This document shows positions 1 through 5,798 of a stretch of DNA of 6,820 nucleotides, one piece after another. Position 1 is the stretch's first letter, and every line of letters begins with the position of its first letter. The stretch lies in the NCBI GenBank assembly GCA_003454335.1, contig DMKK01000050.1:1732-8551 (forward strand), in the 5' to 3' direction. The notes under the pieces are model-generated. The model was not told the DNA's origin. It worked only from the letters and a program-made list of their open reading frames with translations, and did no database searches. The DNA comes from Gammaproteobacteria bacterium. Lineage in GTDB: Bacteria; Pseudomonadota; Gammaproteobacteria; UBA9214. Made by a program: the position numbers and the translations under genes.

Positions 1-1583
1 CCTTTCTTGCTGTGCATCCACTCTGCAAGATCCATGGCGGTTTCCGCACTGGCAGTAATGACCAGCACCTTGTGGGGGCGTAATGTCCGCAGCTGTTCAG
101 TGAGCCAGTCAACGCGCGGGTCGAGTTGAGTCCAGTGTGTCCCGGCAGTATCGGGAGCGGCCTGATACAGCAATTCGGGACACAGCAGCAACAGCGGGTC
201 TGTTGTCGTGGCGTCCGGTAAATCCCTGAGTATGTTTGCATAGGCATCCGGTACCGGCAGGGGATAGCTGTGCAGTTGCCGCTCAGGGAAGCCCTTGATC
301 GCGCTGCGGGTATTGCGGAACAGGACCCGGCCGGTGCCATGGCGATCAAGTAGCAGTTCCACGAGTTGGGTACGAGCGGCGGTCTGCTGTCGGCTGTCGG
401 CATCCGGATCCTGCACCGTATCCAGCAACAGGTGGTCTTCCTGCACATCCAGCAGTGTGCGCAGATGCTTGCTGTCGCTCTCGTTCAGTACCCGTTCATC
501 CAGTAATGCCTCTACCGCAGCGGCGACGGGTTCATAGGACTTTTCTTCTGCAATAAAGGCATCAAAATTGTGGAAGCGGTCCGGGTCGAGCAGGCGCAGG
601 CGTGCAAAGTGACTTTCCTTGCCGAGTTGTTCGGGCGTGGCCGTGAGCAGCAATACGCCACGGGTCTGCTGTGCCAGTGCCTCGATGAGCTGGTATTCGG
701 GGCTGGCCTGTTCGGGTGACCACTGCAGGTGATGGGCTTCATCCACAACCAGCAGGTCCCAGTCCCCGGCAACGGCCTGTTGATGACGGTCAGGATGCTG
801 GCCCAGGAATTCCAGGGTGCACAGTACCTGTTGCTCGGCATGAAACGGGTTTTCCTGTCCGCTGCTCTCCGTTATTCCCTGGCAACGTGCTTCATCAAAA
901 ATGCTGAATGCCAGGTTGAAGCGCCGCAGCATCTCAACCAGCCATTGATGCAGCAGGCTTTCGGGTACGACGATGAGGATGCGGCGCGCACGTTCTGTCA
1001 GCAATTGCTGGTGCAGAATCATGCCGGCTTCAATGGTCTTGCCAAGCCCGACCTCATCAGCCAGTAATACCCGCGGGGCATAACGGTTGGCGACTTCATG
1101 GGCGATGTATAACTGGTGCGGGATTAATGCGGTGCGACCACCGGTGAGTCCGCGCAGATCGGAATGTGCCAGGCGGTTAATGTGTTGCAGGGTCTGGTAG
1201 CGTAATTCAAACCATCTGTCATGATCGACCTGTCCGGTGAACAGCCGCTCGGCGGGCCGGTTGAGTTGCAAGTGGCTGTCGAGCTGGCCTTCCGGCAGTT
1301 CCGTGTTCCGCGGGTCTTCGCTGCTGCCGACATAGGTTAGCAGTCCGTCCTGCTCATCGACGCGTTCAATCTTGAGTGACCAGCCCTCATGACTGCGAGT
1401 GGTGTCGCCCGGCGCAAAGATGACGCGCGTCAGTGGCGCGGTCTGTATGGAGTAGGTGCGGGTCTCGCCGGTCGCCATAAAGACCAGTGTGACGGTTCGC
1501 AGTTCAACAGACAGTACGGTGCCGAGACCGAGCTGCAGTTCGGCGTAGTTAACCCAGCGTTGTCCTGGTATGAAATTGCTCAC
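1..1583 (-). CDS. rapA: RNA polymerase-associated ATPase RapA (SWI2/SNF2 type), N-terminal 527 residues
   Basis: RapA (HepA) binds core RNA polymerase in the cytoplasm and uses ATP to help recycle polymerase stalled after termination. The reading frame is open from a GTG at 1583-1581 to the left edge, giving 527 codons of a family of roughly 950-970, so the missing C-terminus is a window effect. Residues 1-110 match the RapA N-terminal domain (GQRWVNYAELQLGLGTV at 7-23). The first ATPase lobe follows: Walker A DEVGLGKT 176-183, motif Ia PESLLHQW 207-214, DEAH box 281-284, and TATPEQL 314-320. RapA-specific stretches HGTGRVLFRNTR (415-426) and LDPRVDWL (487-494) follow. The GTG start is chosen because MSNFIPGQRW aligns with the E. 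coli N-terminus. No good Shine-Dalgarno sequence precedes it. It lies 182 bp downstream of yaeQ on the same strand and may have its own promoter. Family assignment is very secure. Confidence 0.97.
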   Translation of the reverse strand, partial: MSNFIPGQRWVNYAELQLGLGTVLSVELRTVTLVFMATGETRTYSIQTAPLTRVIFAPGDTTRSHEGWSLKIERVDEQDGLLTYVGSSEDPRNTELPEGQLDSHLQLNRPAERLFTGQVDHDRWFELRYQTLQHINRLAHSDLRGLTGGRTALIPHQLYIAHEVANRYAPRVLLADEVGLGKTIEAGMILHQQLLTERARRILIVVPESLLHQWLVEMLRRFNLAFSIFDEARCQGITESSGQENPFHAEQQVLCTLEFLGQHPDRHQQAVAGDWDLLVVDEAHHLQWSPEQASPEYQLIEALAQQTRGVLLLTATPEQLGKESHFARLRLLDPDRFHNFDAFIAEEKSYEPVAAAVEALLDERVLNESDSKHLRTLLDVQEDHLLLDTVQDPDADSRQQTAARTQLVELLLDRHGTGRVLFRNTRSAIKGFPERQLHSYPLPVPDAYANILRDLPDATTTDPLLLLCPELLYQAAPDTAGTHWTQLDPRVDWLTEQLRTLRPHKVLVITASAETAMDLAEWMHSKK

Positions 1584-1765
1584 GCTATTGCCCGGCTCTG
1601 TTGAAAAGGAGCGATATCTTAGAGGATTCAGTGGGAAAAATCCTGCTGCTGTTGCGGGTGATTACTGTTCGGGCGGTAAATCGCCTGCCGGCAATCCCGA
1701 ATCCATAATTGCCGTGCTGGTATTTTCCGATGCCAGCGAAAATAACAGGATGCTTGATTCCCGTC
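1584..1765. other. yaeQ-rapA intergenic spacer
   Basis: This 182-bp non-coding stretch lies between two leftward genes. Read on the minus strand it contains a possible -10 (TAAGAT, complement of 1616-1621) with only a poor -35 (AGGATT) 17 bases before it, about 30 bases ahead of the rapA GTG. A small GCTGG/CCAGC inverted pair just past the yaeQ stop has no T-run, so it is not a convincing terminator. The length suggests rapA has its own promoter, but the sequence does not fix it. Confidence 0.3.
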
Positions 1766-2308
1766 TCAGGTGTGTTGCCATGTTTCGGGGGTAACCTCCA
1801 CGCTTGTTTCATTGTCAGTAATCCAGATGTCTCCATCCTGAATGGTCGCTTGCAGTTGCATGTTGCGTTGCGCCAGTTGTGCCAGGGCCTTGCTGTTCTC
1901 TGCGGGTATGTTCAGGACTGTCAGGTTGCTGATGTTTGCCAGTCCGGGGCCGGTTTGCTCCCACCAGATGCGTGCGCTGTTGCCGCTGTAGCAATAGATG
2001 ACGACCTGTTGTGCACGGCCGCAGGCCTTGCGGATTCGTTTTTCCTCCGGTTGACCCAGTTCAATCCAGCGTTCAATGGTTCCCGTCAGGTCTTTTTGCC
2101 AGAGATCGGGCTCGTCGCTGCTGCTCAGTCCACGCGTAAACGTCAGTGTGTCGCTGGCATGATGTGCAAAGGCCAGCAATCGCAGCATCATACGTTCATC
2201 GGTTTCAGACGGGTGACGGGCGAGGGTGAGCGAATGGTCCTGATAGTAGTGGCGATCCATGTCGGAGATCTGGTAATTGGCCTTGAAGATGGTTGCCTTG
2301 ATCGCCAT
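1766..2308 (-). CDS. yaeQ: YaeQ family protein
   Basis: This is a complete 180-residue protein, against 181 in E. coli. It matches YaeQ nearly end to end: MAIKATIFKA at the start, SLTLARHPSETDERMMLRLL at 26-45, DEPDLW 65-70, WIELGQPEEKRIRKAC 81-96, and LQATIQDGDIWI near 152-163. YaeQ proteins have a fold related to the PD-(D/E)XK nucleases. The acidic residues in DEPD (65-68) and E83 of WIELG sit in the region compared with that active site, but nuclease activity is not established and the cellular role is unknown. An early link to RfaH-like transcription control in E. coli was not upheld, as I recall. The ATG at 2308 has GGAG nine bases upstream. The gene lies between a REP-like cluster (upstream) and rapA (downstream), all read leftwards. 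Confidence 0.96.
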   Translation of the reverse strand: MAIKATIFKANYQISDMDRHYYQDHSLTLARHPSETDERMMLRLLAFAHHASDTLTFTRGLSSSDEPDLWQKDLTGTIERWIELGQPEEKRIRKACGRAQQVVIYCYSGNSARIWWEQTGPGLANISNLTVLNIPAENSKALAQLAQRNMQLQATIQDGDIWITDNETSVEVTPETWQHT

Positions 2309-2336
2309 GGAAGTGTTCTCCGGTGCCAGTGAATTC

Positions 2337-2374
2337 TTGATGGGTACGTCACTGCGTTCCTTTACCCATCCTAC
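2337..2374 (-). repeat. REP-like palindromic unit, copy 1
   Basis: Arms GATGGGTA (2339-2346) and TACCCATC (2363-2370) are perfect 8-bp inverted repeats around a 16-base centre. Read on the minus strand the unit begins with GTAG (complement of 2371-2374) directly before the palindrome. That is the layout of REP elements associated with RAYT (REP-associated tyrosine) transposases. It lies about 29 bp upstream of the yaeQ start. Confidence 0.75.
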
Positions 2375-2401
2375 GGCCTCATGAGTATTGCAGGGCTATC
2401 T

Positions 2402-2433
2402 GCAGGATGGGTAAAACGCAGCGTACCCATCAA
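2402..2433 (+). repeat. REP-like palindromic unit, copy 2 (inverted)
   Basis: This unit has the same 8-bp arms, GATGGGTA (2406-2413) and TACCCATC (2424-2431), with a shorter 10-base centre. It points opposite to its neighbours. The tetranucleotide before the left arm is GCAG instead of GTAG, so this copy looks slightly decayed. It is 27 bp from copy 1 and 15 bp from copy 3. It can also pair with either one over most of its length to make a larger stem-loop. Confidence 0.75.
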
Positions 2434-2448
2434 TTTGGTGCTATTCCC

Positions 2449-2485
2449 TGATGGGTACGTCGCGTTGCTCCTTTACCCATCCTAC
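2449..2485 (-). repeat. REP-like palindromic unit, copy 3
   Basis: Arms GATGGGTA (2450-2457) and TACCCATC (2474-2481) enclose a 16-base centre, and GTAG (complement of 2482-2485) precedes the palindrome on the minus strand. It begins only about ten bases past the stop codon of the leftward glutaredoxin gene. Transcripts of that gene would therefore end in this hairpin, a usual position for REP units, where they can protect mRNA 3' ends or help termination. There is no T-run for a classical intrinsic terminator. Confidence 0.75.
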
Positions 2486-2495
2486 GATTCGTGGC

Positions 2496-2882
2496 TTACG
2501 CAAAGCGGCCCTGCAGGTACGTAATGATGTCGGAGGACTCATACATCCAGGTGGCATTGCCCTGGTCATCGGCAATTCTGAGGCAGGGGACCTTGATCTG
2601 TCCGCCGCCGACGAGCAGTTCTTCCCGGCTGGACTCCTCCCTGAGTGCGTCGCGGGTTTCTATATTGAGTGACAGGCGTTTGATTGCCCGCCTGGCCTTG
2701 ACGCAAAAGGGGCACATCTTGAATTGATACAGCACCAGCTTATTGCTGCTGGCATCAACCTGTTGTTGTTCCTCCAGGGGGCGGACCATGCCACGTGGCG
2801 GGAAGAGCTTGTCCCAGAGCAGAATAATCGGGCCAATGATATATTGTGCTGTCTTGAAGAAATATTTAAAAAACAAACGCAT
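2496..2882 (-). CDS. Membrane-anchored glutaredoxin / GST N-terminal-like thioredoxin-fold protein
   Basis: The protein has 128 residues. Residues 1-23 hold a basic start (R2, K6, K10) and a short hydrophobic stretch (YIIGPIILLW 14-23) that probably anchors it to the inner membrane. The rest is a glutaredoxin-type thioredoxin fold: strand LVLYQF then the CPFC redox motif at 57-60, the cis-proline motif KVPC at 97-100, and MYESSDIITYL at 113-123, which matches the glutathione-binding region of glutaredoxins and GST N-terminal domains. It most likely reduces disulphides or glutathione mixed disulphides; the substrate is unknown. Similar short anchored glutaredoxins with CPFC and VPCLRI motifs occur in Pseudomonas and relatives, from memory. 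The ATG at 2882 has GGAG eight bases upstream. Which side of the membrane the redox domain faces is unclear, because basic residues lie on both sides of the short hydrophobic stretch. Confidence 0.9.
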   Translation of the reverse strand: MRLFFKYFFKTAQYIIGPIILLWDKLFPPRGMVRPLEEQQQVDASSNKLVLYQFKMCPFCVKARRAIKRLSLNIETRDALREESSREELLVGGGQIKVPCLRIADDQGNATWMYESSDIITYLQGRFA

Positions 2883-3054
2883 GTGGCATACTCCGGGAAA
2901 TTAGGTGAATAGCAGGGCTGGATGTCTCTGGCCCGGCCAGGTAATGATTTGGCGTAGTGTGCCATATTCGGTAGCTCATCATAAAGTACCGGCTTGCGCC
3001 CCCGCCCGGCGGCTGATGTAGCAGTCAGTTCCGGGTAGCAGGAGCCTGCCGTGC

Positions 3055-3092
3055 TTGATTTTTCAGTCCAGACCGTAAAATCTTTGTACAAT
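3055..3092 (+). promoter_or_regulatory. Possible promoter for the 76-residue membrane protein
   Basis: Candidate elements are TTGATT (3055-3060) with TAAAAT (3076-3081) at a short 15-base spacing, and a separate good -10-like TACAAT (3087-3092) that lacks a matching -35. They lie 40-80 bases before the ATG at 3134. The region is the only AT-richer part of the divergent spacer 2883-3133. The exact promoter cannot be fixed by eye. Confidence 0.25.
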
Positions 3093-3133
3093 GCCCGCCG
3101 GTAAAAGCATGTTCCTACAGGAGGTTAGTACCC

Positions 3134-3364
3134 ATGAAATGGCTGGACAAGATCCCCTATATCTATATTGCGCCGCTGGCAATCTTGCTTGCGCTGGCGC
3201 CGTTCTCACCGGAACCGCATCTCTGGGAAAAACTCAAAATGCTGTTTGCCGGCACGCTGGTCAGGCCCATTGATATTTTTGACCTGTTCCTGCACGGTAC
3301 GCCGTTGCTTATCCTGGCCCTGAAAATGGTGTTGGGTACCCGGCGGTCGCGCGACAGTGATTGA
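3134..3364 (+). CDS. Small conserved inner-membrane protein, function unknown
   Basis: This 76-residue protein has two hydrophobic stretches: YIYIAPLAILLALAPF (about 9-24) and DLFLHGTPLLILALKMVLG (about 50-68). They are joined by a segment with EPHLWEKLKMLFAGTL and the motif RPIDIFDLFLHG. A basic tail (RRSR) ends it. The charge pattern suits a two-helix hairpin with both ends in the cytoplasm, though this is inference. The PEPHLxEKLxML and RPxDIFDL patterns look familiar from small proteobacterial proteins that databases sometimes label RND transporter, but 76 residues cannot be an RND pump and that label should not be trusted. The start is strongly supported by AGGAGGT at 3119-3125, eight bases before ATG. 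It is divergent from the glutaredoxin gene and 188 bp ahead of ybiT. Confidence 0.82.
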   Translation: MKWLDKIPYIYIAPLAILLALAPFSPEPHLWEKLKMLFAGTLVRPIDIFDLFLHGTPLLILALKMVLGTRRSRDSD

Positions 3365-3465
3365 TCTGTCTCTGCAGGCCAGGTCTTTGAATATTCTTCA
3401 GGTTGTTGATAACGCTGGTGATTGATGGGGTGGTGGGGGACGGTCTGTTTGCCGGTGGAATCTCG

Positions 3466-3496
3466 TTGAACGCCACTTCCCCATCTGTGAGATAAT
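3466..3496 (+). promoter_or_regulatory. Candidate ybiT promoter
   Basis: TTGAAC (3466-3471) and GATAAT (3491-3496) could be -35 and -10 boxes. The 19-base spacer is long, but TG one base before the -10 (TGAGATAAT) gives an extended -10 that can compensate. Transcription would start near 3503, leaving a GC-rich leader of about 50 bases before the GTG at 3553. Confidence 0.4.
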
Positions 3497-3508
3497 GCAC
3501 GGCTAAGT

Positions 3509-3521
3509 GCCGCGGCGCGGC
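3509..3521. repeat. GC-only palindrome in the ybiT leader
   Basis: The 13 bases here are a perfect inverted repeat, GCCGCG, one centre base, CGCGGC. It lies between the candidate ybiT -10 box and the ribosome binding site. An overlapping alternative stem, CGGC (3500-3503) with GCCG (3509-3512), would compete with it in RNA. It could be an operator or leader structure, or chance in a GC-rich stretch. Confidence 0.3.
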
Positions 3522-3552
3522 TGTCAAAGACCCCCAGGCTTCAGGATAAAAC

Positions 3553-5163
3553 GTGATTACTACCGCCAACATTACCATGCAGTTCGGGGTCAAGCCCCTG
3601 TTTGAAAATATTTCAGTCCGCTTTGGCCAGGGCAACCGCTATGGCCTGATTGGCGCGAACGGCAGCGGCAAGTCAACGCTGATGAAAATTCTCGGTGGTG
3701 ATCTGGAGCCTACCGCGGGTTCTGTCTCGATCGATGACAACGAGCGTGTCGGCAAGTTACGCCAGGACCAGTTCGCCTTTGAAGAGTTTACGGTCATCGA
3801 TACGGTGATTATGGGGCATGCGGAATTGTGGGAAATCAAGCAGGAGCGTGACCGTATCTACGGGCTTGCGGAGATGTCGGAAGAAGAGGGGATGAAGGTC
3901 GCCGAGCTGGAAATCCGGTTTGCCGAACTTGACGGTTACAGTGCCGAATCACGGGCCGGTGAATTGTTGCTGGGTCTGGAGATTCCGTTGGAGCAGCATA
4001 ACGGCCCGATGTCTGCCGTGGCACCGGGGTGGAAGCTGCGGGTGTTGCTGGCGCAGGCCCTGTTTGCCGATCCCGATATCATGTTGCTGGATGAGCCAAC
4101 CAATAACCTCGACATCAACACTATCCGCTGGCTGGAAGGTGTGCTCAATGAGCGCAACAGCACCATGATCATCATTTCACATGATCGCCATTTTCTGAAC
4201 AGCGTGTGTACGCACATGGCCGATCTCGATTATTGTGAATTGCGTGTTTATCCGGGTAATTATGACGAGTACATGACGGCGGCGACCCAGGTGCGCGAGC
4301 GCATGTACGCAGACAATGCGAAGAAAAAGGCGCAGATCGCAAACCTGCAGGCCTTTGTCAGCCGCTTTTCTGCCAATGCTTCCAAGGCAAGGCAGGCAAC
4401 ATCACGTGCCAAGCAGCTGGAGAAAATCAAACTGGAAGAGGTCAAGCCTTCCAGTCGCGTAAATCCCTATATCCGTTTTGAACAGTCAAAGAAGCTGTTC
4501 AGGCTGGCGCTGGATGTTGAAGGTCTGAGCAAGAGCTATGATGAGGGTCCGATCTTTGAAAAGGTTGATCTGAAGGTCGAGGTTGGTGAGCGTGTCGCCA
4601 TTATTGGCCCGAACGGCATTGGTAAAACAACCTTGCTGCGCACGCTCTATGGCGATCTTGAAAAAGACAAGGGGAGGCTGAAATGGTCCGAAAACGCAAA
4701 CCTCGGTTACTTTGCACAGGACCATGCAGCAGACTTTGAGGAAAAGACCAACCTGTTCGACTGGATGACCCGGTATGGCAAGGAAGGTGATGATGAACAG
4801 GCGATCCGTGCCACACTGGGCCGCTTGCTGTTTTCACAGGATGAGATAAAGAAACCGGTCAACGTTGTATCCGGTGGTGAGCAGGGGCGTTTGCTGTTCG
4901 GTCGCCTGATGCTGCAGCAACCGAATATCATGCTGATGGACGAGCCGACCAATCACCTCGATATGGAATCCATTGAATCTCTGAACCTGGCGCTGGAGAA
5001 TTATCCGGGCACACTGATTTTCGTCAGTCACGACCGTGAGTTTGTTTCTTCGCTGGCAACACGCATCGTTGAGATGCAGCCGGGTGGCGTCATCGTTAAC
5101 TTCAATGGAACGTACGAGGACTACCTGCGTAGCCAGGATACCGGGCTGCAGAAGACGGGCTGA
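3553..5163 (+). CDS. ybiT: ABC-F family ATPase YbiT
   Basis: This is a soluble tandem ATPase of the ABC-F family, which act on ribosomes during translation and have no membrane domain. It has 536 residues (E. coli YbiT has 530) and matches YbiT throughout. Domain 1: Walker A GANGSGKST 34-42, Walker B MLLDEPTNNLD 177-187 with catalytic E181, and switch His in SHDRHF 209-214. The charged interdomain linker, the ABC-F hallmark, spans about 240-310. Domain 2: Walker A GPNGIGKTT 352-360, signature VSGGEQGR 439-446, Walker B DEPTNHLD 463-470 with E464, and SHDREF 492-497. The first signature is PMSAVAPGWKLR (152-163) in place of LSGGQ, which is also how E. coli YbiT reads, so it is a subfamily trait and not damage. 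The start is GTG, supported by AGGA six bases upstream and by the alignment of MQFGxKPLFENIS. The specific translational role of YbiT is poorly defined. It is followed at once by a coupled gene. Confidence 0.97.
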   Translation: MITTANITMQFGVKPLFENISVRFGQGNRYGLIGANGSGKSTLMKILGGDLEPTAGSVSIDDNERVGKLRQDQFAFEEFTVIDTVIMGHAELWEIKQERDRIYGLAEMSEEEGMKVAELEIRFAELDGYSAESRAGELLLGLEIPLEQHNGPMSAVAPGWKLRVLLAQALFADPDIMLLDEPTNNLDINTIRWLEGVLNERNSTMIIISHDRHFLNSVCTHMADLDYCELRVYPGNYDEYMTAATQVRERMYADNAKKKAQIANLQAFVSRFSANASKARQATSRAKQLEKIKLEEVKPSSRVNPYIRFEQSKKLFRLALDVEGLSKSYDEGPIFEKVDLKVEVGERVAIIGPNGIGKTTLLRTLYGDLEKDKGRLKWSENANLGYFAQDHAADFEEKTNLFDWMTRYGKEGDDEQAIRATLGRLLFSQDEIKKPVNVVSGGEQGRLLFGRLMLQQPNIMLMDEPTNHLDMESIESLNLALENYPGTLIFVSHDREFVSSLATRIVEMQPGGVIVNFNGTYEDYLRSQDTGLQKTG

Positions 5164-5165
5164 CC

Positions 5166-5543
5166 ATGGAAAATATGATGGCCGTTTTTCTGAACGGTAT
5201 TGCACAGCTGGAATACGATCGCAACAAGCTGCTGCCGGACCATCAGGCCGCCTACCTGGACAAGATGGATACCCGGATGGATGCCGGAATCCTGGTGGAA
5301 GGTGAAATGGTCAGGAATCCTGACCAGAATCAGCGTACTCAGTTTGCCGCGGCCAATCTCGTATCTGCTCTCAAAATGGAAGATGAGTCCATGGCTGCTG
5401 CCATGTGCAGTTACCTGGCAATACGCCTGCCCGAGTTAAAGCAGGTGAAGATTGAGGATAATGACGGTGAAGTCACCATTGAACTGGTCTTTGATGAGGA
5501 ATACCGCAAGCAGGTAGCCGTGGATTTTACCGGTCTGCATTGA
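5166..5543 (+). CDS. Conserved-looking acidic protein of unknown function, coupled to ybiT
   Basis: I do not recognise the family with certainty. The 125-residue product is soluble, acidic and Met-rich, with no signal peptide or membrane segment. The N-terminal part (residues 6-45) is probably helical: AVFLNGIAQLEYDRN, then LPDHQAAYLDKMDTRMDAGI. The C-terminal part (about 92-123) looks like beta strands: KQVKIEDN, EVTIELVFD, KQVAVDFTGL. The ATG is two bases past the ybiT stop (TGACCATG), so translation is very likely coupled. No clear Shine-Dalgarno sequence precedes it apart from weak G-rich sequence within the end of ybiT. In-frame ATGs at 5175 and 5178 are alternative starts, and the product would still begin close to AVFLNG. 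Codon use resembles its neighbours. The tight link suggests a role alongside YbiT or simply shared expression. Confidence 0.85.
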   Translation: MENMMAVFLNGIAQLEYDRNKLLPDHQAAYLDKMDTRMDAGILVEGEMVRNPDQNQRTQFAAANLVSALKMEDESMAAAMCSYLAIRLPELKQVKIEDNDGEVTIELVFDEEYRKQVAVDFTGLH

Positions 5544-5703
5544 TCCTGTATTGGCAGGAAGGGGTGGTTTTAGCGGGGTATGTCACCAGAAAGGCTCTGC
5601 TCATGTATTCAGTTACCGTGAATGCAGTTGAAATATAGACATATAAAACAGAATCATATGTGATATATCTATTCAAGAATATAACAAAGGCGTTATAAGT
5701 TCA

Positions 5704-5732
5704 CTGATTTGTAAACGCTGATTCGTTAAAAT
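5704..5732 (+). promoter_or_regulatory. Candidate promoter for the right-edge gene
   Basis: CTGATT (5704-5709) and TAAAAT (5727-5732) are spaced by 17 bases. The -10 matches the sigma-70 consensus at five of six positions and the -35 at three. It sits just downstream of the AT-rich tract and would give a leader of about 60 bases. Other AT-rich pairs in the region cannot be excluded. Confidence 0.3.
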
Positions 5733-5787
5733 GCACGCAATGGAATGAACGATTCTGGCCCGGTTCGGGCAGCAATAGTTAAGCAGC

Positions 5788-5791
5788 GGAG
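5788..5791 (+). promoter_or_regulatory. Ribosome binding site deciding the start at 5799
   Basis: GGAG lies seven bases before the ATG at 5799. The in-frame ATG at 5793 is only one base away from it, too close to be used, so the protein begins MDFAHALG. Confidence 0.6.
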
Positions 5792-5798
5792 TATGTTT

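Larger units (their letters stand above)
5544..5798. other. AT-rich intergenic region upstream of the right-edge gene
   Basis: This is 255 bp without a gene. The core 5641-5700 has 14 G/C in 60 bases (23%), far below the surrounding coding DNA. It holds a GATATATC self-complementary octamer (5662-5669). A 7-pair hairpin (5605-5625, arms around GTTACCG, one G-T wobble) has no T-run and is only a weak terminator candidate for the ybiT transcript. GCGTT (5691-5695) and AACGC (5714-5718) form a spaced inverted pair. The AT-rich tract suits a promoter with UP-element or nucleoid-protein control. Confidence 0.5.

Noticed and set aside
512..1333. Several short frames inside rapA on both strands
   Set aside because: The rapA frame is open without a stop over 527 codons and matches E. 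coli RapA; the others are shadows.
1729..1750. GCTGG/CCAGC inverted pair after yaeQ as a terminator
   Set aside because: A five-pair stem with a long loop and no T-run on the minus strand is not convincing.
1709..2332. A 207-codon rightward open frame opposite yaeQ
   Set aside because: It lies antisense to a clear yaeQ match and has no ribosome binding site or recognisable motif; it is a shadow of yaeQ codon usage.
2337..2485. CRISPR array
   Set aside because: The repeated units alternate in orientation and are separated by short, unequal gaps of 27 and 15 bp, which fits REP elements and not a direct-repeat array.
2660..3091. A 143-codon leftward open frame overlapping the glutaredoxin gene and the divergent spacer
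   Set aside because: It overlaps the well supported glutaredoxin gene in another frame, and its sequence is low in regular structure and rich in Arg, Ser and Cys, typical of a shadow frame.
4005..4044. Possible inactivating mutation of the first ABC signature in ybiT
   Set aside because: E. coli YbiT shows the same replacement, so it is a subfamily feature and not damage.
5545..5558. CCTG/CAGG inverted pair just past the 125-residue gene as a terminator
   Set aside because: The stem is only four pairs and no T-run follows.
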